Source of the DNA: Fluviicola sp.
Lineage (GTDB): Bacteria > Bacteroidota > Bacteroidia > Flavobacteriales_D > Crocinitomicaceae
Length of the DNA stretch: 64,000 bases
NCBI RefSeq assembly: GCF_029266855.1
Contig: NZ_JAQSWB010000007.1
Span: 226,390-290,389 of the forward strand
Direction of reading: 5' to 3'
Translations under genes and position numbers: made by a program
The notes under the pieces: model-generated
Database searches by the model: none
Seen by the model: only the letters and a program-made list of their open reading frames with translations
What the model was told of the DNA's origin: nothing
Part shown: positions 43,513 to 51,135 of the stretch, piece by piece
Position numbering within the stretch: the stretch's first letter is position 1
Layout: the number at the start of each line of letters is the position of its first letter

Positions 43513-44436
43513 ATGAACAGACTTTTCCTTTTCTTATCCCTGGCTTTCTTGGTGGCTTGTCAAAATCAAACACCGCAGCAGAAAAGCTCAAAAAAACAAA
43601 AAGCAGTCAGCTCTGCCGCTGCCGTGGTATTTCCTGATTTGCCGCAGAGTATGGAATTCGCCGGAACAAGGATCAATCTCCAGGACGAAGACCTGCGGGA
43701 ACGTTTGGACCGCGAAGTACTCATGACAGCTTATTATCAAAGTGCCTGGATCGGGGCTGTAAAAAGAGCGAACCGTTATTTCCCGGAAATAGAGCGTATT
43801 CTGAAAGAAGAAGGAGTTCCTGAAGATTTTAAATACCTGGCTATTATTGAAAGTAACCTGCAGCAGGCCGTTTCGCCGGTTGGTGCACAGGGTTTTTGGC
43901 AATTTATGCCCGCAACAGCAAAATTATATGACCTGGAAATGAATGCTGAAATCGACGAACGCTTGAATATTGAAAAAAGCACACACGCAGCATGCCGGTA
44001 TTTAAAAGATGCGAACAGAACACTTAACGATTGGGTGATGACAACCGCAGCTTACAATCGCGGAGTTGGAGGTGTGCTGGAAGATATGGAATGGCAGGGA
44101 ACCGAACATTATTTTGATACCTACCAGAACAGCGAAACAGGAAGATATGTTTTCCGTCTGCTGGCTACCAAACTCATTTATGAGAACCCGGAAGCTTACG
44201 GATTTTATCCGGACAAAATGGAATTATATGAGCCATTCCGCATCCAAAGGGTGATTGTGGAGGAATCTATTCCGAATTTGGCTGTTTGGGCAAATGATCA
44301 GGGCTTTAATATCAAAATTCTTCGTAAATTAAATCCCTGGTTAAAAACAACCAAATTGACAGTGAAAGGCCGGAAATTCACGATAATCTTACCGGCAGCA
44401 TCCGAAAATCTGAAACCTTATAACGCATACAAATAA
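43513..44436 (+). CDS. Membrane-bound lytic transglycosylase (SLT family) lipoprotein
   Basis: The ATG at 43513 gives 307 residues with a lipoprotein signal (LFLFLSLAFLVACQ). The SLT-like domain has catalytic Glu113 in YLAIIESNLQQAVSP, followed by GAQGFWQFMPATAKLY and TTAAYNRGVGGVLEDM. The C-terminal 70 residues (IPNLAVWANDQGFNIKILRKLNPWL) look like a LysM-type wall-binding domain. The enzyme cleaves glycan strands of peptidoglycan in the periplasm. A TTG start at 43504 adds three residues and is less likely. It lies 34 bp after the transferase and may be co-transcribed or use its own promoter. Confidence 0.9.
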   Translation: MNRLFLFLSLAFLVACQNQTPQQKSSKKQKAVSSAAAVVFPDLPQSMEFAGTRINLQDEDLRERLDREVLMTAYYQSAWIGAVKRANRYFPEIERILKEEGVPEDFKYLAIIESNLQQAVSPVGAQGFWQFMPATAKLYDLEMNAEIDERLNIEKSTHAACRYLKDANRTLNDWVMTTAAYNRGVGGVLEDMEWQGTEHYFDTYQNSETGRYVFRLLATKLIYENPEAYGFYPDKMELYEPFRIQRVIVEESIPNLAVWANDQGFNIKILRKLNPWLKTTKLTVKGRKFTIILPAASENLKPYNAYK

Positions 44437-44460
44437 CATTTAAGATCACACATTTTTGAC

Positions 44461-47307
44461 ATGAGTCTTGACGAACAAACAAAAAAAATTGAAGTTTACG
44501 GAGCCAGAGAGCATAATTTAAAGGATATCCATTTAGAAATCCCAAGAGACAAGCTTGTTGTTTTCACCGGTTTGAGCGGAAGTGGTAAATCCTCGCTTGC
44601 ATTTGACACTATTTTTGCAGAAGGTCAGCGAAGATATATTGAGACTTTCTCTTCCTATGCCAGGCAGTTTCTGGGCGGAATGGAACGCCCGGATGTAGAT
44701 AAGATCAATGGTCTGAGTCCGGTTATCTCAATCGAACAGAAAACAGTTTCAAGAAGTCCGCGGTCTACTGTCGGCACAATTACCGAGATCTATGATTTCA
44801 TGCGTTTGCTTTATGCGCGGATTGGAACCGCATATTCCTATGAAACCGGGGAGCAAATGGTCAAATACTCGGACGACCAGATCACGGATCTGATCATTGA
44901 ACAATTTGACGGAAAGAAAGTACTGATCCTGGCCCCGAAAATTAAGGGTAGAAAAGGACATTACCGGGAATTATTCGAGCAAATCGGTAAAATGGGCTAT
45001 TCGAAAGTTCGTATCGACGGAGAAATACAGGAAATCGAAAAGGGAATGCGCCTGGATCGTTACAAGATCCACGATATTGAAATCGTAATTGACCGCATCC
45101 AGGTGAAAGCAGACGACCGCAAGCGCTTGTACGATGCCATCACTACCGCCATGAAACATGGAGGGAAAAGTATGATGATCCAGGAATTTGGAAGCAATCA
45201 GGTACGTCACTTTTCCCGCTTGTTAATGTGTCCGACAACAGGAATTTCTTACCCGGAACCGGAACCGAACCTATTCTCCTTTAATTCGCCTTATGGAGCT
45301 TGTCCTACTTGTGTGGGCTTGGGTGAAATATCTGAAATTGATCGCGAGAAGGTAATCCCTAATCCGAAACTGAGTATTAAAAAAGGTGGTTTGGCTCCGA
45401 TCGGAGAATACAAACGCAACTGGTTCTTCGACCGGATCGAATCTTTTCTGCAGCAGGAAGGTTATACGATAAACACTCCGATTGAAGATCTGCCGGACGA
45501 ATTGGTGCATGTTATCCTGAATGGAAATGAAGGCTTGGAACAAGGCGCCAAAGAAACAACCATTCAATTTGAAGGTCTCGGGAACTTTATGGCCAGACAT
45601 GCGGAAGAAAGTACTGCAGGTATCCAGCGCTGGGCACAGAGTTTCATGAATAAAATCACGTGTCCGGAATGCCATGGTGCACGCCTGAAAAAAGAAGCGC
45701 TTCATTTCAAAGTGAATGAAAAAACACTCGGGGAAGTTGCAACTCTCGATATCCAGGAACTGGCTCTTTGGTTAGAGAATATTGAAAGTTCACTGAATAA
45801 CGAGCAACAGGTGATCGGAACGGAAATCCTGAAAGAGATTCGTGCTCGTGTGCGCTTCATTTTGGAAGTTGGTTTGGAATATTTAACGCTTCACCGTTCA
45901 GCACGAAGCTTGTCCGGAGGAGAAGCTCAGCGGATTCGTTTGGCTACGCAAATCGGGTCGGAATTGATGAATGTGCTCTACATTTTGGATGAACCTAGTA
46001 TCGGGCTCCACCAACGGGACAATACCCGTTTGATCAATTCATTGAAACGCTTGAGAGACGGTGGAAACTCCGTAATTGTAGTGGAACACGACCGTGAAAT
46101 GATGGAAGCCGCCGATTTTGTGGTTGACATCGGCCCGGGAGCCGGAGTTCACGGAGGAGAAATTGTAAATGCTGCTCCGTTTGATCAGCTCATTTCCAAG
46201 GATTCCATTACTACCAAATACCTGAGGGGCGAACTTGAAATCGAGATTCCGAAAAAACGCAGAAAAGGAAACGGTAAAAAACTGGTATTGAAAGGCGCTT
46301 CGGGAAATAACCTTCAGAATGTGGATTTAACGATTCCACTAGGGACATTGACTTGCGTAACCGGTGTTTCGGGAAGCGGTAAATCGACCCTGATCAATCA
46401 CACGCTCTACCCTATTTTGAATGCACATATTTACAACGGGGTAAAAAAACCAATGCCTTACAAGAAAATTGAAGGTTTGGAACACTTGGATAAGGTAATT
46501 GAGATCGATCAAAGCCCGATCGGGAGAACTCCGCGAAGTAATCCGGCAACTTACACAAATGTTTTCACAGAGATCCGTTCACTCTTTGCAGCTCTTCCGG
46601 AAGCACAGATCCGCGGATATAAAGCCGGCAGGTTCTCATTCAATGTTGCCGGTGGACGTTGTGATACCTGTGGGGGCGGTGGTTTGAAAGTGATTGAAAT
46701 GAATTTCCTGCCGGATGTTTATGTGGAATGTGAAACATGTAATGGAAAACGCTACAACCGGGAGACACTTGAAGTGCGTTTCAAAGGAAAGTCGATCAAT
46801 GATGTATTGGAAATGACCATCGAAGATGCCGTGGTTTTCTTTGAGAGTATTCCGAAAATTCATCGTGTGCTGGAAACCCTGAACTCTGTGGGATTGGGTT
46901 ATATCAAATTAGGTCAGCCTTCTACAACTGTAAGCGGCGGTGAAGCTCAGCGCATCAAACTGGCGGGGGAATTAACCAAACGCGGAACGGGGAATACGAT
47001 CTATATTTTGGATGAACCCAGCACCGGTTTGCATTTTGAAGATATCCGGATGTTGATTGAAGTACTTCAGCGCTTAGTGGATGACGGAAATACGGTTTTG
47101 GTTATCGAACACAACCTGGACATTGTAAAAGTTGCCGATCATATCATTGACGTGGGACCGGAAGGTGGTCGCGGAGGTGGAAACATTGTTTGTACGGGAA
47201 CCCCGGAAGAGGTCATCAAAAAATACGCCGACGTTTCTTACACTGCCAAATACCTGAAAATGGAAATTGAGCATATGGAGAAACTGAAAAAGGAATTGAA
47301 GAAATAA
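44461..47307 (+). CDS. uvrA: Excinuclease ABC subunit UvrA
   Basis: This 948-residue DNA-damage recognition ATPase of nucleotide excision repair works with UvrB. It has two ABC modules: Walker A GLSGSGKSSLAFDT near residue 38 and GVSGSGKSTLINHT near 641, with signatures SLSGGEAQRIRLATQIG and TVSGGEAQRIKLAGELT. Zinc-binding Cys pairs are in CPTCVGLGE, CPECHGARLK, CDTCGGGG and CETCNGKR. Length and motif order are standard. It is followed by a strong two-way terminator. No uvrB is in the window. Confidence 0.98.
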   Translation: MSLDEQTKKIEVYGAREHNLKDIHLEIPRDKLVVFTGLSGSGKSSLAFDTIFAEGQRRYIETFSSYARQFLGGMERPDVDKINGLSPVISIEQKTVSRSPRSTVGTITEIYDFMRLLYARIGTAYSYETGEQMVKYSDDQITDLIIEQFDGKKVLILAPKIKGRKGHYRELFEQIGKMGYSKVRIDGEIQEIEKGMRLDRYKIHDIEIVIDRIQVKADDRKRLYDAITTAMKHGGKSMMIQEFGSNQVRHFSRLLMCPTTGISYPEPEPNLFSFNSPYGACPTCVGLGEISEIDREKVIPNPKLSIKKGGLAPIGEYKRNWFFDRIESFLQQEGYTINTPIEDLPDELVHVILNGNEGLEQGAKETTIQFEGLGNFMARHAEESTAGIQRWAQSFMNKITCPECHGARLKKEALHFKVNEKTLGEVATLDIQELALWLENIESSLNNEQQVIGTEILKEIRARVRFILEVGLEYLTLHRSARSLSGGEAQRIRLATQIGSELMNVLYILDEPSIGLHQRDNTRLINSLKRLRDGGNSVIVVEHDREMMEAADFVVDIGPGAGVHGGEIVNAAPFDQLISKDSITTKYLRGELEIEIPKKRRKGNGKKLVLKGASGNNLQNVDLTIPLGTLTCVTGVSGSGKSTLINHTLYPILNAHIYNGVKKPMPYKKIEGLEHLDKVIEIDQSPIGRTPRSNPATYTNVFTEIRSLFAALPEAQIRGYKAGRFSFNVAGGRCDTCGGGGLKVIEMNFLPDVYVECETCNGKRYNRETLEVRFKGKSINDVLEMTIEDAVVFFESIPKIHRVLETLNSVGLGYIKLGQPSTTVSGGEAQRIKLAGELTKRGTGNTIYILDEPSTGLHFEDIRMLIEVLQRLVDDGNTVLVIEHNLDIVKVADHIIDVGPEGGRGGGNIVCTGTPEEVIKKYADVSYTAKYLKMEIEHMEKLKKELKK

Positions 47308-47309
47308 AA

Positions 47310-47345
47310 AATGGGACGCAAAGCATTGCGTCCCATTATCATTTT
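47310..47345. terminator. Bidirectional terminator between uvrA and small membrane gene
   Basis: AATGGGACGCAA (47310-47321) pairs with TTGCGTCCCATT (47326-47337) around an AGCA loop, a perfect 12-bp stem. T-rich tails follow on both strands (TTTTTTATTTC on the minus side). Confidence 0.85.
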
Positions 47346-47362
47346 TATATCCTGTAAATCAG

Positions 47363-47743
47363 TTAAGCATCCAACAGGTCATTGCTTGATGCTGATCTTA
47401 CCCTGTTATCAACGTACTGAGCACTTCCGAAAGCTAAGATCGGCCAGAATACGACTCCCAAAAGAACCATCCCGACAGTAAATCCTTCGTCTTTTCCAAA
47501 ATTCTTGGAAATAGCATTCAGTGTCATGATCATAAAGACAATGTTGGCAATCGGAACAAAGTACATAGCAACCCACCAGGTAGGTTTCTTAGCTACTTCG
47601 AGCATAATAATGATGTTGTAAATAGGTACGATAGCAGCCCAGCCGGGTTGGTTCGCTTTTGTGAAAACTCTCCAAATGGAAGATATCATCAAAACGATAA
47701 TTCCAATGTAGATCAGTACAAATAAAATTGCAGCAATAATCAT
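47363..47743 (-). CDS. Small DUF5684-like membrane protein
   Basis: These 126 residues contain at least three hydrophobic helices (IIAAILFVLIYIGIIVLMIS, AIVPIYNIIIMLEVA with the adjacent WWVAMYFVPIANIVFMIM, and a third near WPILAFGSA). The pattern WRVFTKANQPGWAAIVPIYN and KKPTWWVAMYFVPIANI matches the DUF5684 family, found in Bacteroidota and sometimes next to signal peptidase genes, which is not the case here. It is an inner-membrane protein of unknown function, convergent with uvrA and preceded by a good -7 box. Confidence 0.85.
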   Translation of the reverse strand: MIIAAILFVLIYIGIIVLMISSIWRVFTKANQPGWAAIVPIYNIIIMLEVAKKPTWWVAMYFVPIANIVFMIMTLNAISKNFGKDEGFTVGMVLLGVVFWPILAFGSAQYVDNRVRSASSNDLLDA

Positions 47744-47765
47744 AGTAATAATTTTTAAGTTGAAC

Positions 47766-47773
47766 CAAATATA
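47766..47773 (-). promoter_or_regulatory. -7 box of the small membrane gene
   Basis: TATATTTG on the minus strand at 47773-47766 matches TAnnTTTG, 22 bp upstream of the ATG at 47743. The -33 element is not obvious. Confidence 0.4.
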
Positions 47774-47812
47774 CTCTTTTCACTCAGATCCTATTCCTGA
47801 TTTTAATCAATG

Positions 47813-47846
47813 AAAAAGGGCAGATACACATTCGAATCTACCCTTT
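47813..47846 (-). terminator. Terminator of the adhesin-PorP-PorE unit
   Basis: AAAGGGCAGAT (47815-47825) and ATCTACCCTTT (47836-47846) form an 11-bp stem with one G-T wobble. On the minus strand it is followed by TTC and a short T-run. It lies 20 bp after the stop at 47866. Confidence 0.65.
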
Positions 47847-47865
47847 CCAATTTGGTGAAGAGATA

Positions 47866-50067
47866 TTAAATCTTCACAACCAGGAATTCTGTTCTGCGAT
47901 TCACAGAATGCTGGGATTCCGTATACTTGGGCTGTTTTTTCGGCCCTTCACAGGTACAACCGTTTAGTATTTTTGTCTCACCGTATCCTTTTCCGGCAAT
48001 GCGGTACGGATCTTTAATTCGCGCTTTGATGTAATTCGCAGAAGCATCTGCTCTTTTCTGGGATAATTCCAGGTTTTTACCTGCCGTCCCCCTGCAATCC
48101 GTGTGAGAACCAAGTTCTACAACCATGGTTGGGAATTCATTCATGATCGCTACGATCTTATCGAGTTCCACCGCTGCATCAGGACGGATATCGTATTTCG
48201 CCAGGTCAAAGTAGATCGGTTTCAAATCAATTGCTTTCGCAAGGTCGGTTCCAACTTCCATTTTCTCAATAGCCAGGCTCAGATCCTTGGAAATGTCATA
48301 CACCCCGGGAGCCGTCAGCTCTTTGTTATAAGTAGTTCCCCTTGGTAAATAACCCGTTTTCTCCATGCGAATGTTATACGAGACGCGGTCGTTCAGTTTC
48401 TTGTCGTAGATCGGTCGTTTGATCATTCCGTCTTTGTCGGTATAGAAAACTTCTTCCTTACCGGTCATGTTATTGACCAGGATTACTTTGACACTATCCA
48501 AAAGGGCATTCGATTTTTTATCGGATACTTTAACCAAAAGCATAAATCCGGGATCTTTCTCAAGCACCAGGTCTGCAGCTAATAATTCAGGTGATTCATC
48601 TGTGATCTTCACCTGTGCTTTTGATTCGAAGTAATCTTTTTTCGAACCGTCCAGGTTGAAGGATCCGGTTTCTGATGTCTCATAGACTGCTTCGGCGTTT
48701 TCATTGGTGCTGAGTGTTGCAAGTTCTTTCCCCAAATGATCTTTCAGGATGATCTGAACACCTGCCAGCTTGTTTCCTTTCTCATCCTTGGCCGTGATTT
48801 TAATTGCCCGGGCAAAGGTGAATGGTTTATCCATTGAGAAGGTATACAAATCGTCATTTCCTTTGCCTCCTGCCCTGTTCGAAGAAAACATTCCCGTAAC
48901 TGCATCTTTGTTCATCCAGACTGAAAAGTCGTCTCCGGAAGAGTTAAAGGGTGCTCCCACATTTCGGGTTTGCTTAACCTCATCGTCTTTGTATTGTCCT
49001 ACGAATACGTCCAACCCGCCGTAACCTGCATAACCGTCGGAAGAGAAAAAGAAAATTCCCGACTCATGGAAAAAAGGAAACATTTCGTCACCGCTGGTGT
49101 TTATTGAAGCCATGTTCTCAGGAACCGACCAGTTCCCATCCTGCCATCTTGAACGGTAAATGTCCACTCCGCCTTTTCCTCCGGGCATGTCTGAAGCAAA
49201 GAACAAGGTCTTCCCGTCAGGTGAGAAGGTTCCATGACCCACACTGTAATCGTTGCTGTTAAAGATGATCGGTGTTGGCTCAGACCAGGTTTCTCCTTCC
49301 AAATTGGAAACGAACAGGGAAAAATGCCTGGTTCCGTCTATTGCCTTTTCCGCATAATTGTTTCGGGTAATAAATGCCTGCTTTCCGTCGGGTGAAAATG
49401 CAACAGGCCCTTCGTGGTATCTATTATTAACCTTCTTGTTTTTGATCGGTTGAAGATTCGTGATGTTATTGTCTGAAGGATTAATATCCGCCCGGTAGAG
49501 GTCTAAAAAAGAAAGACGGTTCCCCAGCCAGGTTCGGTTAACTGCTTCGTTTTTCTTTCTGGATGAAGTAAAATACAATTTCCCATTGTGGATTGCCGGT
49601 CCAAAATCCTCTTGTTCCGTATTGATCGGAGAATTTTGAACCTTTATAGCAACTCCCTGAGTAGAAAACTTTTCCAACGATTCGTTCAATAAATTGAAAC
49701 GGTCCATCTCGCTGTCCTTCGGATTTAACCCGGAATAGATCTTTAATTGGGCTTCAGCCTCTGCGTATTTTTGATTTTTCATCAATATCCGTGCATACTC
49801 CAAATGATCATTCGGAATCCGGTCAGTGCGTTTGCTGATACTTGCATAGCAGGCTTCCGCTTTCGCATAATCTCCTGTTTTATCGTAACCCGTTGCCAGT
49901 TTGCGCAGTACTCCTGCATCTTTTTCCTTCACTTTTTCAAGTGTTGCAACTGATGCATAATAATCGTACTCATTCAATTGAGTTGTTCCGATAATTTCAT
50001 TTTTCTCCTGTGCTGATACCCAATTCATAAGGATGCATGAAACAGCAAATAGTATTGTTCTTTTCAT
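47866..50067 (-). CDS. PorE-like OmpA-family protein with TPR and PD40 repeats
   Basis: From the ATG at 50067 this is 733 residues, with a signal peptide (MKRTILFAVSCILMNWVSAQ). An N-terminal TPR region (TGYDKTGDYAKAEACYASIS and the EYARILMKNQKY repeat) is followed by a PD40/WD40-like propeller (FSPDGKQAFITRNNY and the GTFSPDGKTLFFASDMPGG form). A carboxypeptidase-regulatory-like beta domain and an OmpA-C peptidoglycan-binding domain (ELGSHTDCRGTAGKNLELSQ, KRADASANYIKARI) end it. This order matches PorE, a T9SS component linking PorP to peptidoglycan. It starts 1 bp after the PorP/SprF gene. A longer start at 50238 overlaps the neighbour and is rejected. Confidence 0.93.
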   Translation of the reverse strand: MKRTILFAVSCILMNWVSAQEKNEIIGTTQLNEYDYYASVATLEKVKEKDAGVLRKLATGYDKTGDYAKAEACYASISKRTDRIPNDHLEYARILMKNQKYAEAEAQLKIYSGLNPKDSEMDRFNLLNESLEKFSTQGVAIKVQNSPINTEQEDFGPAIHNGKLYFTSSRKKNEAVNRTWLGNRLSFLDLYRADINPSDNNITNLQPIKNKKVNNRYHEGPVAFSPDGKQAFITRNNYAEKAIDGTRHFSLFVSNLEGETWSEPTPIIFNSNDYSVGHGTFSPDGKTLFFASDMPGGKGGVDIYRSRWQDGNWSVPENMASINTSGDEMFPFFHESGIFFFSSDGYAGYGGLDVFVGQYKDDEVKQTRNVGAPFNSSGDDFSVWMNKDAVTGMFSSNRAGGKGNDDLYTFSMDKPFTFARAIKITAKDEKGNKLAGVQIILKDHLGKELATLSTNENAEAVYETSETGSFNLDGSKKDYFESKAQVKITDESPELLAADLVLEKDPGFMLLVKVSDKKSNALLDSVKVILVNNMTGKEEVFYTDKDGMIKRPIYDKKLNDRVSYNIRMEKTGYLPRGTTYNKELTAPGVYDISKDLSLAIEKMEVGTDLAKAIDLKPIYFDLAKYDIRPDAAVELDKIVAIMNEFPTMVVELGSHTDCRGTAGKNLELSQKRADASANYIKARIKDPYRIAGKGYGETKILNGCTCEGPKKQPKYTESQHSVNRRTEFLVVKI

Positions 50068-50068
50068 A

Positions 50069-51001
50069 TTAGAAGTATCTGGGTGACTTAATTTTTCCAT
50101 CATTGTTGAAGAGCAGGTCATAACGCAGCATGATCTCGTGACTTCCTCCGTTATACTTGCCGGTTCGAACTCCTGTTGACCAATCGAACGAATAACCGAA
50201 AAGCAGTTGTTTGGAAATGTGAACTCCTGCCAAAGCACCTACTCCATCTCCTGTCCGGTACATAATCCCGAGGTCAATCAATTCTCTCAGCATAAATGTT
50301 CCCGTGACGTCAATTTGAAAAGGAGCATTCTGTACAATTTTCCCCAATACTGTGGGTTTGAATTTCACAGAGGGTGAGATATTAAGGACGGCACCTGCAA
50401 TAATATAGTAATGGCGTCTTTCCTTCGAAACATCCGTGGTACCATTGCTCCCGGTCGCAAATAAATTGTTCTCTAGGATTGAAGGAACGGATGCGCCCAG
50501 GTAGAAGTTGGTCATCTGGAAATAGATCCCGGCTCCTAGGCTTGGAAGCATTTTCCCTCTTCTGTTTTCCATAAAGGAGGCATCGTTCGGATCTGCCAGG
50601 GTAAGGGAATTCACATCTGCTGAAAAGCTGTTAAATCCACCGTTGATCCCGAAACATAAACGTGCTTTTTCAGAAACTTTCAAACGGTAAGCAAAATCAA
50701 CATCCACCGAAGTATTGTTTGTTGGTCCGATTTTGTCGTTCGTAAAGCTCAGTCCAAGTCCGATATTCTTTTTGGCTATCGGTGTATGGGCTGTAAAGGT
50801 TTGAGTAGTCGGAGCGCCTTTAAACCCAACCCATTGAAATCTTCCCAATGCAGTAAAGGTAAGTGCGTCACGGCTTCCGGCATAAGCAGGATTTATCACC
50901 AGTGTATTGTACATATAATGGGTGTACGCTGCTTCCTGCTGTGCATGTAATTGATTTAATCCTAAAACAATCAATGCGGTAATTATGAATCTTTTTTCCA
51001 T
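50069..51001 (-). CDS. PorP/SprF family type IX secretion outer-membrane protein
   Basis: This 310-residue outer-membrane protein has a signal peptide (FIITALIVLGLNQLHAQ) and the PorP/SprF hallmarks: QEAAYTHYMYNTLVINPAYAGSRD at the mature N-terminus, GLGLSFTNDKIGPTNNTSVD and a C-terminal SYDWSTGV-like strand (FGYSFDWSTGVRTGKYNGGSHEIMLRY, seen in parts). In Flavobacterium SprF is needed to deliver and attach the adhesin SprB. Here it lies directly downstream of a giant adhesin with a type B sorting domain and 1 bp before a PorE-like gene, so it is probably dedicated to that adhesin. Confidence 0.95.
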   Translation of the reverse strand: MEKRFIITALIVLGLNQLHAQQEAAYTHYMYNTLVINPAYAGSRDALTFTALGRFQWVGFKGAPTTQTFTAHTPIAKKNIGLGLSFTNDKIGPTNNTSVDVDFAYRLKVSEKARLCFGINGGFNSFSADVNSLTLADPNDASFMENRRGKMLPSLGAGIYFQMTNFYLGASVPSILENNLFATGSNGTTDVSKERRHYYIIAGAVLNISPSVKFKPTVLGKIVQNAPFQIDVTGTFMLRELIDLGIMYRTGDGVGALAGVHISKQLLFGYSFDWSTGVRTGKYNGGSHEIMLRYDLLFNNDGKIKSPRYF

Positions 51002-51045
51002 TTGTTCTCTTTTTTTATGAGAATTTGCTTTTGTTTTCTCAATGA

Positions 51046-51128
51046 ATCAGCTTGTGAGCTTACTTTAACTTGCATTTGACCAATCATCAGCTTGTGAGCT
51101 GATTAATTAAATCGAAAGCTTCGCTTTC
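51046..51128. repeat. Direct repeats and hairpins between adhesin and porP/sprF genes
   Basis: ATCAGCTTGTGAGCT occurs at 51046-51060 and again at 51086-51100. The second copy extends to the hairpin ATCAGCT-TGTG-AGCTGAT (51086-51103). A further hairpin, GAAAGC-TTC-GCTTTC, is at 51114-51128. They may process or attenuate the transcript after the adhesin gene. Confidence 0.5.
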
Positions 51129-51135
51129 TCTTCTC

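Noticed and set aside
50068..50238. Upstream start for the PorE-like gene
   Set aside because: The extra 57 residues overlap the PorP/SprF gene in another frame and precede a perfect signal peptide that starts at 50067.
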